From Ulva prolifera (lineage: Eukaryota > Chlorophyta > Ulvophyceae > Ulvales > Ulvaceae), in NCBI GenBank assembly GCA_023078555.1, contig CM041199.1, positions 4,345,315-4,409,314 on the forward strand: a stretch of DNA of 64,000 nt. The letters are read 5' to 3'. A program made the translations under genes and the position numbers. This document shows, piece by piece, positions 24,001 through 34,002 of the stretch. The number at the start of each line of letters is the position of its first letter. Within the stretch, counting starts at the first letter, position 1. The notes below the pieces were generated by a model, which saw nothing but the letters and a program-made list of their open reading frames with translations, was not told the DNA's origin and did no database searches.

Positions 24001-27000
24001 GGTATTGATGCGGCTGGGGGCGTGACTGCAGGGGGTATTGATGCGGCCGGTGGTGATGCAGGTGTGCTTGCCGTGGGCTGGGTTGCCGGTGTGTTTGGTG
24101 GTCTGCTGTCCTCTGGGTCTGGAGCAGCTGCTGTTGGGCCTGCAGGCTGGCCAGTGAGAAGTGTTGGTGCGGTTGTGGGTGATGGTGGGTCAGACGGCAT
24201 GTCGCTTGGAGCTAATGCTGGTGCAAGTGATGGAGGAGCTGCTGTGGGCTCAGCTGGTGTCTGTGCTGTTGGGTCGGTCGGGGTGTCAGGTAGATCCGCT
24301 GGAAGCCCAGCTGATGGCTCAGCTGGCGGCTCTGTGGCTGATTCAGTGGGCGATTCGGCTGGAGGACCAGCAGGCGGCTCTGCTGGTGGCCCTGCTGGTG
24401 ACTCAACAGGAGGATCGATCTGCTCCACTGGGGTGGCTGCTGGTTCATCGGTGGGAGGATCAGAAGATGGCTGGGATGGCGGCACGGCTGGAGGCATAGC
24501 AGGAAGATCGGCAGGAGGCCCGGTAGGAGGGCCGGCCGGCAGCTCAGCTGGTGGCGCTGCTGGTGGACTGGCAGAGGGATCCGCGGGCTCCTCTGCTGGT
24601 GGCTCTGCAGGAGATTCTGAACGAGGATCTGAAGGTGGCTCTGCTGGTGGAGCGGCTGGTGACTCGATGGGAGGATTGTCCGGCACTTGCGCTGGTGAAG
24701 CTGCTGGTGAATTTCCAGGAGGATCTGCCGGCGCATCTGCTGGTGGCTCTCCCGGTGTTTCGGCAGGAGGATCTGAAGGTGGCTCAGATGGTGGAGCGGC
24801 TGGTGGTTCGCTGGGAGGGCTGGCCGGCAGCTCAGCTGGTGGCGCTGCTGGTGGACTGGCAGAGGGATCCGCGGGCTCCTCTGCTGGTGGCTCTGCAGGA
24901 GATTCTGAACGAGGATCTGAAGGTGGCTCTGCTGGTGGAGCGGCTGGTGACTCGATGGGAGGATTGTCCGGCACTTGCGCTGGTGGAGCTGCTGGTGAAT
25001 TTCCAGGAGGATCTGCCGGCGCATCTGCTGGTGGCTCTCCCGGTGTTTCGGCAGGAGGATCTGAAGGTGGCTCAGATGGTGGAGCGGCTGGTGGTTCGCT
25101 GGGAGGGCTGGCCGGATCTTCCGCTGGTGGCACTGCTGGTGGACTGGCAGAGGGATCCGCGGGCTCCTCTGCTGGTGGCTCTGCAGGAGATTCTGAAGGA
25201 GGATCTGAAGGTGGCTGTGCTGGTGGAGCGGCTGGTGACTCGATGGGAGGACCGTCCGGCACTTGTGCTGGTGGAGCTGCTAGTGGATTGCCAGGAGGAT
25301 CTGCCGGCGCATCTGCTGATGGCTCTCCCGGTGTTTCGGCAGGAGGATCTGAAGGTGGCTCAGCTGGTGGGGCGGCTGGTGGTTCGCTGGGAGGGCCGGC
25401 CGGATCTTCCCCTGGTGGTGCTGCTGGTGTCTCGGAAGGAACACTAGCGGTCGGCTCGACAGGTGGCTCAGCTGGTGGCTCTGCTGGTGGACCGACTGGG
25501 CGCTGAGCTGGCACCTGATCTAGTAGCTGAGGTGGCGGCACGGCCGGAGACACTGCTGGTGGATCGGCTAGTGGGGAAGAGGGGAGCTCACCTGGAGTAT
25601 CAGGAAGGGGCTGTGTCGGCAGAATGGCTGCTGGCTCGTTCGGCGACTCCGCCTGTGGCGCAGCCGGCAGTGCGGCCGGTAGCTCGGAGGACGGCTCAGA
25701 CGGCGGCTCTGCTGATGGTTCTGCCGGCGGCTCCGTAGGTGGCTCAGTGGGCGGCGCTGCTGGTGGCTGCGCTGGCAGCACCGCTGATGGCTCCGCTGGT
25801 GGTTCGACGGGTGGCTCTGCTGGTGGCTGTGCAGGGGGCACTGCTGGTGGATCAGCAGGAGGCTCTGTTGGTGGTGCCGCTGGTGGCTGCACTGGTGCCT
25901 GAGCAGGGGGCACTGCTGGTGGCTCCGCCGGCGATTCCACGGGCGGCTCTGTTGATGGATCAGCAGGAAGCTCTGCTGGCGGCTGTGCGGGTGGCTGCGC
26001 AGAGAGCACTGCAGGTGGCTCCGCCGGCGGTTCCACGGGTGGCTCAGCTGGTGGCTCAGCCGGGGGTTCTGCGGGTGGCTCAGCTGGTGACTCAGCTGGT
26101 GGCTCAGCTGGTGACTCAGCTGGTGGCTCAGCTGCTGGCTCGGCAGGCGGCTCAGCTGGTGGCTCAGCTAGTGGCTCAGCCGGGGGTTCTGTGGGTGGCT
26201 CAGCTGGTGGCTGCGCTGGTGGCTCAGCTGGTGGCTCAGATGGTGGCTCAGCTGGCGGCACCACAGGAGGCTCTGCTGGTGGCTCCGCAGGGGGTTCTGC
26301 GGGTGGCTCTGCTGGTGGCTCAGCTGGTGGCTCAGATGGTGGCTCAGCTGGTGGCTCAAATGGTGGCTCAGCTGGCGACTCGGCAGGCGGCTCAGCTGGT
26401 GGAGCAGCTGGTGGCTCAGATGGTGGATCAGCTGGTGGCTGGGCAGGCGGTTGCGCTGGTGGCTCGGCTGGTGGCTCAGCCGGGGGTTCAGCGGGTGGCT
26501 CAGCCGGTGGTTCTGCGGGTGGCTCAGCCGGGGGTGCTGCGGGTGGCTCAGCTGGTGGCTCAGCTGGTGGCTCGGCTGGTGGCTCAGCTGGTGGCTCAGC
26601 TGGTGGCTCGGCAGGCGGCTCAGCTGGTGGCTCAGCTGGTGGCTCGGCAGGCGGCTCAGCTGGTGGCTCAGATGGTGACTCAGATGGTGGCTCAGCCGGC
26701 GGCTCCGAAGGAGGCTCTGCTGGTGGCTCTGCCGGCGGTTCTGCAGGCGGTGCCGCTGGTGGATCCGCCGGAGGCTCTGCTGGAGGCTCAGCTGGTGGCT
26801 CCGCAGGGGGTTCTGCGGGTGGCTCGGCAGGCGGCTCAGCTGGTAGCTCAGCTGGTGGCTCAGCTGGTGGCTCAGCTGGTGGCTCAGCTGGCAGCTGCGC
26901 AGGAGGCACTGCTGGTGGCTCCGCCGGCGGCTGTGCGGGTGGCTCAGCTGGTGGCTCCGCTGGTGGCTCAGCTGGTGGCTCAGCTGGTGGCTCGGCAGGC

Positions 27001-29650
27001 GGCTCGGCTGGCGGCTCAGCTGGTGGCTCGGCAGGCGGCTCGGCTGGTGGCTCAGCTGGTGGCTCAGCTGGCGGCTGCGCAGGAGGCACTGCTGGTGGCT
27101 CAGATGGTGGCTCAGCTGGTGGCTCCGCAGGAGGCTCCGCTGGTGGCTCCGCCGGCGGCTGTGCGGGTGGCTCCGCTGGTGGCTCAGCTGGTGGCTCAGC
27201 TGGTGGCTCCGCTGGTGGCTCAGCTGGTGGCTCAGCTGGTGGCTCGGCAGGCGGCTCGGCTGGCGGCTCAGCTGGTGGCTCGGCAGGCGGCTCGGCTGGT
27301 GGCTCAGCTGGTGGCTCAGCTGGCGGCTGCGCAGGAGGCACTGCTGGTGGCTCAGATGGTGGCTCAGCTGGTGGCTCCGCAGGAGGCTCCGCTGGTGGCT
27401 CCGCCGGCGGCTGTGCGGGTGGCTCCGCTGGTGGCTCAGCTGGTGGCTCAGCTGGTGGCTCGGCTGGTGGCTCAGCTGGTGGCTCTGCAGGGGGCGCTGC
27501 AGGAGGCTCCGCTGGTGGCTCCGCTGGTGGCTCCGCCGGCGGCTGTGCGGGTGGCTGCGCTGGTGGCTCAGCTGGTGGCTCGGCTGGTGGCTCGGCTGGT
27601 GGCTCAGCTGGTGGCTCTGCAGGGGGCTCAGCTGGTGGCTCGGCTGGTGGCTCGGCTGGTGGCTCGGCTGGTGGCTCAGCTGGTGGCTCTGCAGGGGGCG
27701 CTGCTGGTGGCTCAGCTGGTGGCTCAACTGGTGGCTCAGCTGGTGGCTCAGCTGGTGGCTCAGCTGGTGGCTCAGATGGTGGCTCCGCTGGTGGCTCCGC
27801 TGGTGGCTCAGCTGGTGGCTCAGCTGGTGGCTCGGCAGGCGGCACAGCTGGTGGCTCGGCAGGTGGCTCAGCTGGTGGCTCAGCCGGGGGTTCTGAGGGT
27901 GGTTCAGCTGGTGGCTCCGCTGGTGGCTCAGCTGGTGGCTCAGCTGGTGGCTCAGATGGTGGCTCAGCTGGCGGCACCGCAGGAGGCTCTGCTGGTGGCT
28001 CCCCAGGGGGTTCTGCGGGTGGCTCTGCTGGTGGCTCAGATGGTGGCTCAGCTGGTGGCTCAGCTGGTGGCTCAGATGGTGGCGCAGCCGGCGGCTCTGA
28101 AGGAGGCTGTGCTGGTGGCTCGGCAGGCGGTTCTGCAGGCGGTGCCGCTGGTGGATCAGCTGGAGGCTCTGCTGGAGGCTCTGCTGGTGGCTCAGCTGGT
28201 GGCTCCGCAGGGGGTGCTGCGGGTGGCTCAGAGGGTGGCTCCGCTGGTGGCTCCGCTGGTGGCTCAGCTAGTGGCTGTTCAGGCGGCTCAGCTGGTGGCT
28301 CAGCTGGTGGCTCAGCCGGGGGTTCTGCTGGTGGCTCAGCTGGTGGCTCAGCTGGTGTCTCAGCTGGTGTCTCAGCCGGGGATTCTGCAGGTGTTTCTGC
28401 TGGAGGTACTGCCGGTGGCTCAGCCGGGGGTTCTGAGGGTGGCTCGGCCGGTGGTTCTGCTGGAAGTTCAGCAGGTGGCTCGGCTGGTATTTCAGTGGAT
28501 ACCTCGGAAGGCGGTTGTGCTGGTGGGTCAGAGGGTGTGTCAGAGTCTGTGTTTGTTGTGTCTGGGTTGGTGTCTGATGTGCTGCCAGTGTCTGCACTGT
28601 CTGGGTCATCAGCAGCAGGTGGTGTGTTGTCATCAGCACCCACTACACAGAATTCATGACTCAGGCTCCAGTTGCCCAGATCATGTGGATGTGAGCAGTG
28701 ATGAACTTTGTCACACAAGTGCATGTTCATTGTGTCGTTCCTGTGCATGAGGAAGATTGTGGCGGTGGTGCCATAGCTTCGGATCCAGAGCATGTGCCAG
28801 TGTGTGAACGCAATGGCAGCTGCCGTCAGACGATGACATACCTGTCTCGCTGGACGTCTCGTCTACGTCGTCCGAGCCGTCTTCTACATCTCCTGACACA
28901 GGTGCGCCCTCTGAGTCCTCCCCGGAATCCTCTGCACAGTGCCACATTTCAACATAATTGCTACTTTGTCATTTCAGGTGCAGGCAAATACCTACAGGTT
29001 CCGAGCTCCTCGCACAGCAGTGTGCTGCCCGCAGTGATTGTGCCTCGACACAGCATGCCCAGCCCATATCATGAACACACGTGCGGATCACAGATTCATG
29101 AGGGGATCCGCTGTAGCTCTATCTTGAGAACGATGTCAAAAGTTGCTGACATATAGCGCCCAGCAGCGAATGTAGCAGCAACTGAAGGTCCCATAGCAGC
29201 GCGGCTTGTTTAGCAAGGAGCTGAACAACAGGCCGCCCCCCACAGTGCGGACACATCTGCCGTGCTCTCCTACCCCATTGCAACGTTCTCTATGGCTGGG
29301 GTGGAGGGGTGACATGCACACTCGTTGAGGGGGGCGACTGAGCGCCGTCGGCCATGAGCATGAGGCGTGTGGTCGCGGGCAGCATTTTATGTTTGTCAAG
29401 CATTCGCACCGTCGATGACATCCTCGACGACATCGTCCAAGCCTCCAGTAAGTCCTGGAACTGCTGGAAGATTTGGGAGCTGAAACAACGATCGTCGCCA
29501 TGAAGAAAGCAGCCGGCCTGCAATTGAGACCTCTGCATCCCCGCGAAGCGCTCTGCGAGGCCCAAGTACGCTCGCGTTCTCATCCGCGACGCGAGCTTCA
29601 GCAAACGCCGAGGTCAGAAGGAGTACGCAAGCCCATTGGAGCGGGCGCAT
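1..29650 (-). CDS. Giant secreted acidic Pro/Thr-rich repeat protein (partial, 3' end beyond window)
   Basis: Seven exons joined by eye: 29650-29410, 28931-28842, 28642-23780, 21973-9140, 8899-8753, 8221-7880 and 7622 to the window edge, giving 26,139 coding bases (8,713 codons) with no stop. Donors are GTGCGA, GTATGT, GTGCGG, GTGAGC, GTGCGT and GTGAGC, and every acceptor ends in AG. All six introns are phase 1, and the frame stays open through each join. The first ATG (29650) begins a signal peptide, [19 protein letters not shown]. An Asp/Glu linker follows, then AEPP repeats (exon 3), 28-residue and Thr/Pro repeats with acidic [15 protein letters not shown] cores (exon 4), two short acidic Pro-rich exons, and an 11-residue [11 protein letters not shown] repeat (exon 7). 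I infer a secreted, probably O-glycosylated wall or matrix protein resembling algal hydroxyproline-rich glycoproteins. No globular domain or named family is recognised. The exon 3 to 4 intron (1,806 bases) may hide another exon. Splicing needs RNA evidence, and two or more genes cannot be excluded. Confidence 0.75.
60..1065 (-). repeat. 330-base higher-order repeat, three tandem copies
   Basis: Blocks of ten 33-base units repeat at a 330-base offset. For example, the variant unit carrying GGAGTGGTGCCGCC recurs at about 254, 584 and 914, and the block boundary near 121 recurs at 451 and 781. The third copy diverges at about 1066. Because 330 is a multiple of three, the minus-strand frame is kept. 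Confidence 0.85.
1075..3009 (-). repeat. 1,419-base offset segmental duplication inside the 33-base array
   Basis: A rare variant block (a GAT variant in the spacer unit near 1129, a GTGAAGG variant near 1290 and a GTCACCTGTGG variant near 1400) recurs in the same order near 2548, 2709 and 2819, at an offset of 1,419 bases (43 units). The copies span roughly 1075-1590 and 2494-3009. Confidence 0.8.
3121..4440 (-). repeat. 660-base higher-order repeat, two tandem copies
   Basis: Positions 3121-3780 and 3781-4440 look identical by eye, including the rare GGGGACGTC variants at about 3172 and 3832. The copies diverge right after 4440. The offset is 20 units of 33 bases. Confidence 0.85.
9260..10873 (-). 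repeat. 807-base tandem segmental duplication in the Thr/Pro array
   Basis: The block 9260-10066 is repeated at 10067-10873 with matching landmarks: the deletion variant CAACCACCTCTGGC, the CCAGCGGACTCATCC variant and the GGGTAGGGG variant all recur 807 bases later. The offset is 269 codons, so the frame is kept. Confidence 0.85.
11024..13873 (-). repeat. 1,425-base tandem segmental duplication in the Thr/Pro array
   Basis: The block 11024-12448 recurs at 12449-13873 almost without change. The rare CTCATTGGGAG variant is at 11256 and 12681, and one visible substitution lies near 11207/12632 (CCAGCGGG against CCATCGGG). The offset is 475 codons. Near identity implies a recent event or ongoing gene conversion. 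Confidence 0.85.
21104..21640 (-). repeat. 84-base (28-residue) tandem repeats near the start of exon 4
   Basis: Five to six tandem units encode [20 protein letters not shown] followed by SPTPTEPI on the minus strand. Divergence increases toward 21640. They lie between the unique N-terminal part of exon 4 and the Thr/Pro array. Confidence 0.85.
22222..22305 (-). other. Possible extra symmetric exon in the 1.8-kb intron
   Basis: A strong donor (GTGAGC, intron starting at 22221) follows an open segment in the right phase. With an acceptor at the CAG ending at 22306, it would give an 84-base phase 1-1 exon whose peptide ends in [10 protein letters not shown] and contains two cysteines. Inserting it between exons 3 and 4 keeps the frame. 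The acceptor has a weak pyrimidine tract, so this is only a candidate. Confidence 0.25.
22729..22995 (+). other. Short plus-strand reading frame with a signal-like N-terminus
   Basis: The 88-codon frame begins [20 protein letters not shown] and continues SASAGAQ, which resembles a secretory signal with an Ala-x-Ala cleavage site, followed by a basic, Cys-containing stretch. It lies antisense inside the long intron of the giant gene. I recognise no family, and chance is a fair explanation. Confidence 0.15.
24265..25430 (-). repeat. 288-base (96-residue) coding repeats in exon 3
   Basis: Three tandem units start near 24553, 24841 and 25129 (exactly 288 bases apart). Each encodes a Pro-rich segment with the landmarks [16 protein letters not shown] and [14 protein letters not shown]. 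The first two are nearly identical and the third is more diverged. They form the C-terminal third of exon 3, with less regular Pro-rich sequence on either side. Confidence 0.8.
25900..28480 (-). repeat. 12-base AEPP microrepeat array
   Basis: On the minus strand the array encodes hundreds of residues of [12 protein letters not shown] tetrapeptides, with one charged residue per four. On the plus strand it reads [10 protein letters not shown], also without stops for 822 codons. The minus-strand choice follows from the splice sites at 28643 and 23779. Alternating Pro-Pro-Ala-Glu would favour an extended polyproline II rod, which is an inference. Confidence 0.85.
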
Positions 29651-32600
29651 TGCCCGCGCTGGGCGCTCCACACCGTCGGGGAGCACGACAAGCTGCTGTG
29701 TCAGTTGATGTCGCCAATCCAGGCAGCTTGCGTTGCCAGCTGCATCTCAATCAGCGAACCGGCTCCAGCCGGGAAGCTGCAAAGGCACACATGTTGACAC
29801 TTCCTTACATTGTATTCACGTGAATGAACTTGAGTGTAATACGTTTGGATCTACAGCTGCCGGTGATCCGACTTGAAACAATTCTAAAATAAGACCAGCA
29901 GCCACGCCATAAATGAAACAGTCAGGATTAAATGTAATCGTCCCATGTTTGTCTCAACGCGTATGGCGTACGCCTTGACAGGCGTATGGCGTCCACATGC
30001 TTGAATCGAACACGCGCACAGAATGCTGTCCATACTCGTCAACGTGGCGGAGCTTAAGAGCGAAATATTCAAAAACTGTCTACGATGTGGTTGGCCATCT
30101 CGCATACGGCCGCGGCGAGCGCAATCGGTATGGTTGACGCTGTAAATGTAGAAGCACTGCCCAGACCGCAATCTAAGGGAGTAAATCCACCAATGCAATC
30201 ATACTCTTGCATTGCATTGTATCTGGGAGCGGCTTCTGAAACACTTGTGCCCAGTACTCTTACCGTGAGTTGCGTTCAACTCCAACAATGCTACAGGCTG
30301 AAGCACCATCCGACGCAAGGCAATAAGAATGCACTACACGAGCTGATCAACGGTATTTATACCTGTCGACGTTGTTTTGGGTCACCCTGAGACCTCTACA
30401 TACCGGCCAGTAACGCATCAACTGCTGTACGTCATGCTGTGAAAAACGGCAGAGAGAAAAATGTGGTCAGTGAGAAAGGTTGACGGGTTAAAACTTGAGT
30501 TTTTAAAGGCGCAGTAGCGCTCATACCTGCAAATTTCCGCTTTGCCAGACTCCAGCTCCACTGCAACGTCGGGTCGCGTCGGTTGACGCCTTCAAACGAC
30601 TTCCAACGCACAAGCACACAGGTGAAGTGGCAGATAAATTCAAAGATCAATTTCGCCTACGTTGTTTAGTCTGTAGTTGTAGATATCGCATGTTATGCAC
30701 CACGCAGCTGTCGCCTGCACTGGCCTCAGCGAAAATTAAATGCATGCAATATGCCCTGGTATGAGAAGGCTACAGCATCACTTCATCTGTCCGTCAGACT
30801 CTTCTCCGGGACTGCCGGTGTCCTGCATCAGCCGTCGTGGTGTAGTACAGCCTGCTTTCCGTCTGTAATTTTTGGCGATTAGAAGCCGACACAATGCATG
30901 CAGGGAGCCAGCGCTGTGCCGCATATGCATGAGGGGATTATGCAAGATGATATGCATGAACTGCACCAGGCCTGTCGCCGCAAATGGCAGCCGTGCACCT
31001 GACCAGTGTAATAAATGTGCATCCTCCTCACTTCATATGTCAAACGCCAACTTTATGTGCGCATGTGGCCCCTTGCAGTGCCAGAACACTGCATGGTTGC
31101 TGCATCATGGGCGCCGGTGGCACATGGTGGCACATCGTCAACGCTGTGGCAATCTGACCTCCAAGCTGTCACTGTGCCAGCTGCGTTTGGCCCGTCCATG
31201 GTGTGGCCTTGCACATGTGGGCGAGGACACATCCAGCAGGCCCATAATTGGAGCACTGGCTGTGCAGTGCGCTGCACTTGATCTTAACACAAAGGTTGAA
31301 ACGCAGAAGGCTTTGTATGAGCTCATGCAGAACTGCGATTCATGGCACTTTTCCATAGCTCAGGCCTCTTGCCCAGTTTCACAAGCAGTGAAGCCAGGGC
31401 CTTGGTCCATGGCCCGACAGGATGCTACCCTCGTTCACGCAAAAGTAAAGAGGTCGCAAATCCTTCTCCCCAGGTTCTCCCCAGGCTTGGCGTTGTCCCC
31501 GCATCCATAGGCTGGCGGTATCAAGCAAGGGGCCCTAGGGGGAACTCAGCACACAGCTGAAGCTATCAATAGAGGTGTACTCATCCAACAGGATGCTCTC
31601 AAATAGCTTCCACAAGAGTACTCATCCAACAACTTGTGCGGTGCCACAACACGTGAGGTAATTGCATACATTATTCATGATGTGCCTGTGGTGTGGATGA
31701 AGCTAAGCTTGGAGCGCTCCAGCTGCATCAAGGATTACTGACCTAGCGCAAGCTTCACTGACTTTCACCGTCCCACTGACGAACGCACAGGAGTGCTCGC
31801 GTCTGGGAAAGTGAACTGCGCGCGAGCTGGTAATAGACGGAGGCAGGTGCCACGCTTGTTCGATGTGCCAGCTTGATGTGCCGCGCACGTTTCCAGTACT
31901 ATTGAACGTTCGGGATTCTTCGCTTTAGCGACATCAGACTGATCTTTGTCACGTGGTGCAACTGTCAATGATTCGCGAAGGATCCCTTGAGAGAGGATGC
32001 GGCCTTGAGAGGATGCGGCCTCTGAGTTTCGGCATCGCGACTGAGATTGCATGAACTGGACCGTGCGAGTGTCGATGATGCCCGTGTTGATACCAAGCCA
32101 CATGTACCATGGCATCAATGCATGCGCATGTGACGCGCGCTTCCGGAGGGGGTCAGAAGTTCGCGGCATCACATGTGTACAGTCAGCTGGCACGGCCGTT
32201 TCCGGGTCACTCGACGGTTGCGGCTGTTTCTTCGTTGTGCTGTATTCCTATGCGATATAAGTGGTGCTCATTGCATCTGAGACTGTATGGTTTCATCAAC
32301 ACAGCTGCCGCTACAGGGCCCTGCGTCGCGGGACCTGGAGAGCAACAGTTACGGGAGTGCACATCCTCAGCACATGCATGCAAGCATATTACTTGGGCTG
32401 TGCACAAAGTGCCCCAAGTCCACCACCGAGCATTCAGCAATTGTAGTATGATCTATGATACTGTTTCAAGCACGTCTCAGAATGGAATTTGAGCTTCTGG
32501 TGTGCTACACCGCAAATTAATATGCCACACGGCAGTGAACCCCCCATCGGTGCTTGCGAGTCGCAGCTGCAGCTATGCAGCACCGGAGATGGCACCGGAG

Positions 32601-34002
32601 ATGCCTAGAGCACTTCATGAATAGCTCCAGGCATCTTCGTGTGCTTGTAACACACTGCGGTGACGTTGATGCCGTGCCTTTCCACTGAATATCGGACTCG
32701 GAGAGCAAGTTTTGCTTTGTCTGCATACCTGGCGGATCGATGCAGGGTGCTGGTGTCGACCAGCTGTCGACCAGCCTAGGAGCCGCAAATCGACAGGGAT
32801 GCACCCCCAGTGAACAAATTTGCCCTATGTTGACTGGCGAAAACGCTCGCAATGTTCGCGTGGGCTACGGCTGCTCCCTGTGGCACGCTGCTGGACATCC
32901 CAACGTGCAATCATGGACACAACTGTTAACAGTAGGCAATAGCTCCTCCACATTGACCTGGACGTGCTAGCCAGGCGGCCAAGGTAGCCGTGCCGGCAGA
33001 CCGTCTCATTGTGGGGGCCATGCGGTCCGGTCCACCACAGTCAGTGCGGATGGAGTCCGCATGCGGGTTGTACGAGGTGCGATAGTCTTGCTCATCTTAG
33101 AGACTGAATTGGATACCTCGACCTGCTGAGATCAGCTGCGTGTACAGCAACACCGATACAACGGGTGTTGCAGTACTGACTCAGTACTACTGAGTTCTGA
33201 ATTTTCCTGGCCCCTGTGTCATACTTTCGGACTTCGGACAGTTTGTCACACACAAGACAGCACCGACCTCTTCACACGTGCCCGAGTCTGTAGCCACTCC
33301 AGTATGGTAGTCCGTGCATCGATCGTCCCCAAGCTCGAGGACGTTAAGGCGTTGCGGTTGAACGAGGTTGAACATACAGAGAACATTCTCATGGGCATGT
33401 GTTGGTGAGAGCTTTGACAGCAATGGCAACCAGTCATACGTTGACTTGCAGCTCAACACCAGCGCCTTGGGAGATTGGCATGCAGGTGATGCAGATTAAA
33501 ATCTATTGAAGAGTGTTCTCCAATCAGAAATGTGCTCAAGCCTGGAATTACTGACATGGTTACAGTGCTCTGATACCCTGAAAAAAAGGCTGAAGTATGG
33601 CTCATCCGTGCTCATGTAGCAAAGGGCACAATGCTGAGCCTGACAAATTGATGGCTATCATGCTCGAAGGATGCTGAAGCTGGGCCTCCTGGCTGCAGCC
33701 CCGAATCATGATCCCATCAGTTCTTATAGCAGGTTGTGTCCCCCGTCACTGGGGCAATGGAATGGAACTTTGAAGCACGTGCCAACGATGCAGTAACTAT
33801 CACAGCTAATATTCTCCAACGCTGCAACACCACTGATGTACTGGTCTGGACAAGCAGAGCTAGATCTCAGCAGGGCACTGCATGTTGCAAGCCTCACCTG
33901 CTGCTTCCGACATCTGCTCCCCACTCATGGACATGGGCCTACCCTCAAACTACGATATGATTCCCGGAAAACTCTCAAAAGCCGCATTGCCCAATTGCAG
34001 GG
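29651..34002. other. Intergenic region, no gene identified
   Basis: This lies between the start of the giant gene and the 3' end of the tubby-like gene, and must hold the giant gene's promoter. Open frames here (the longest is 30872-31510, plus) show no recognisable domain, splice context or protein-like composition. Small direct duplications are seen: TTGAGAGGATGCGGCC near 31985-32020, GTACTCATCCAACA near 31576 and 31617, and GCACCGGAGAT near 32580. Confidence 0.5.

Noticed and set aside
26191..28659. Plus-strand Gly/Ser/Ala-rich frame resembling a glycine-rich or silk-like protein
   Set aside because: It is the complement of the AEPP array. The minus strand has the signal peptide, acidic linker exon and matched splice phases.
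30872..31510. 212-codon plus-strand frame
   Set aside because: It is Cys/His-rich without spacing typical of any zinc-binding fold, and opposite-strand frames overlap it.
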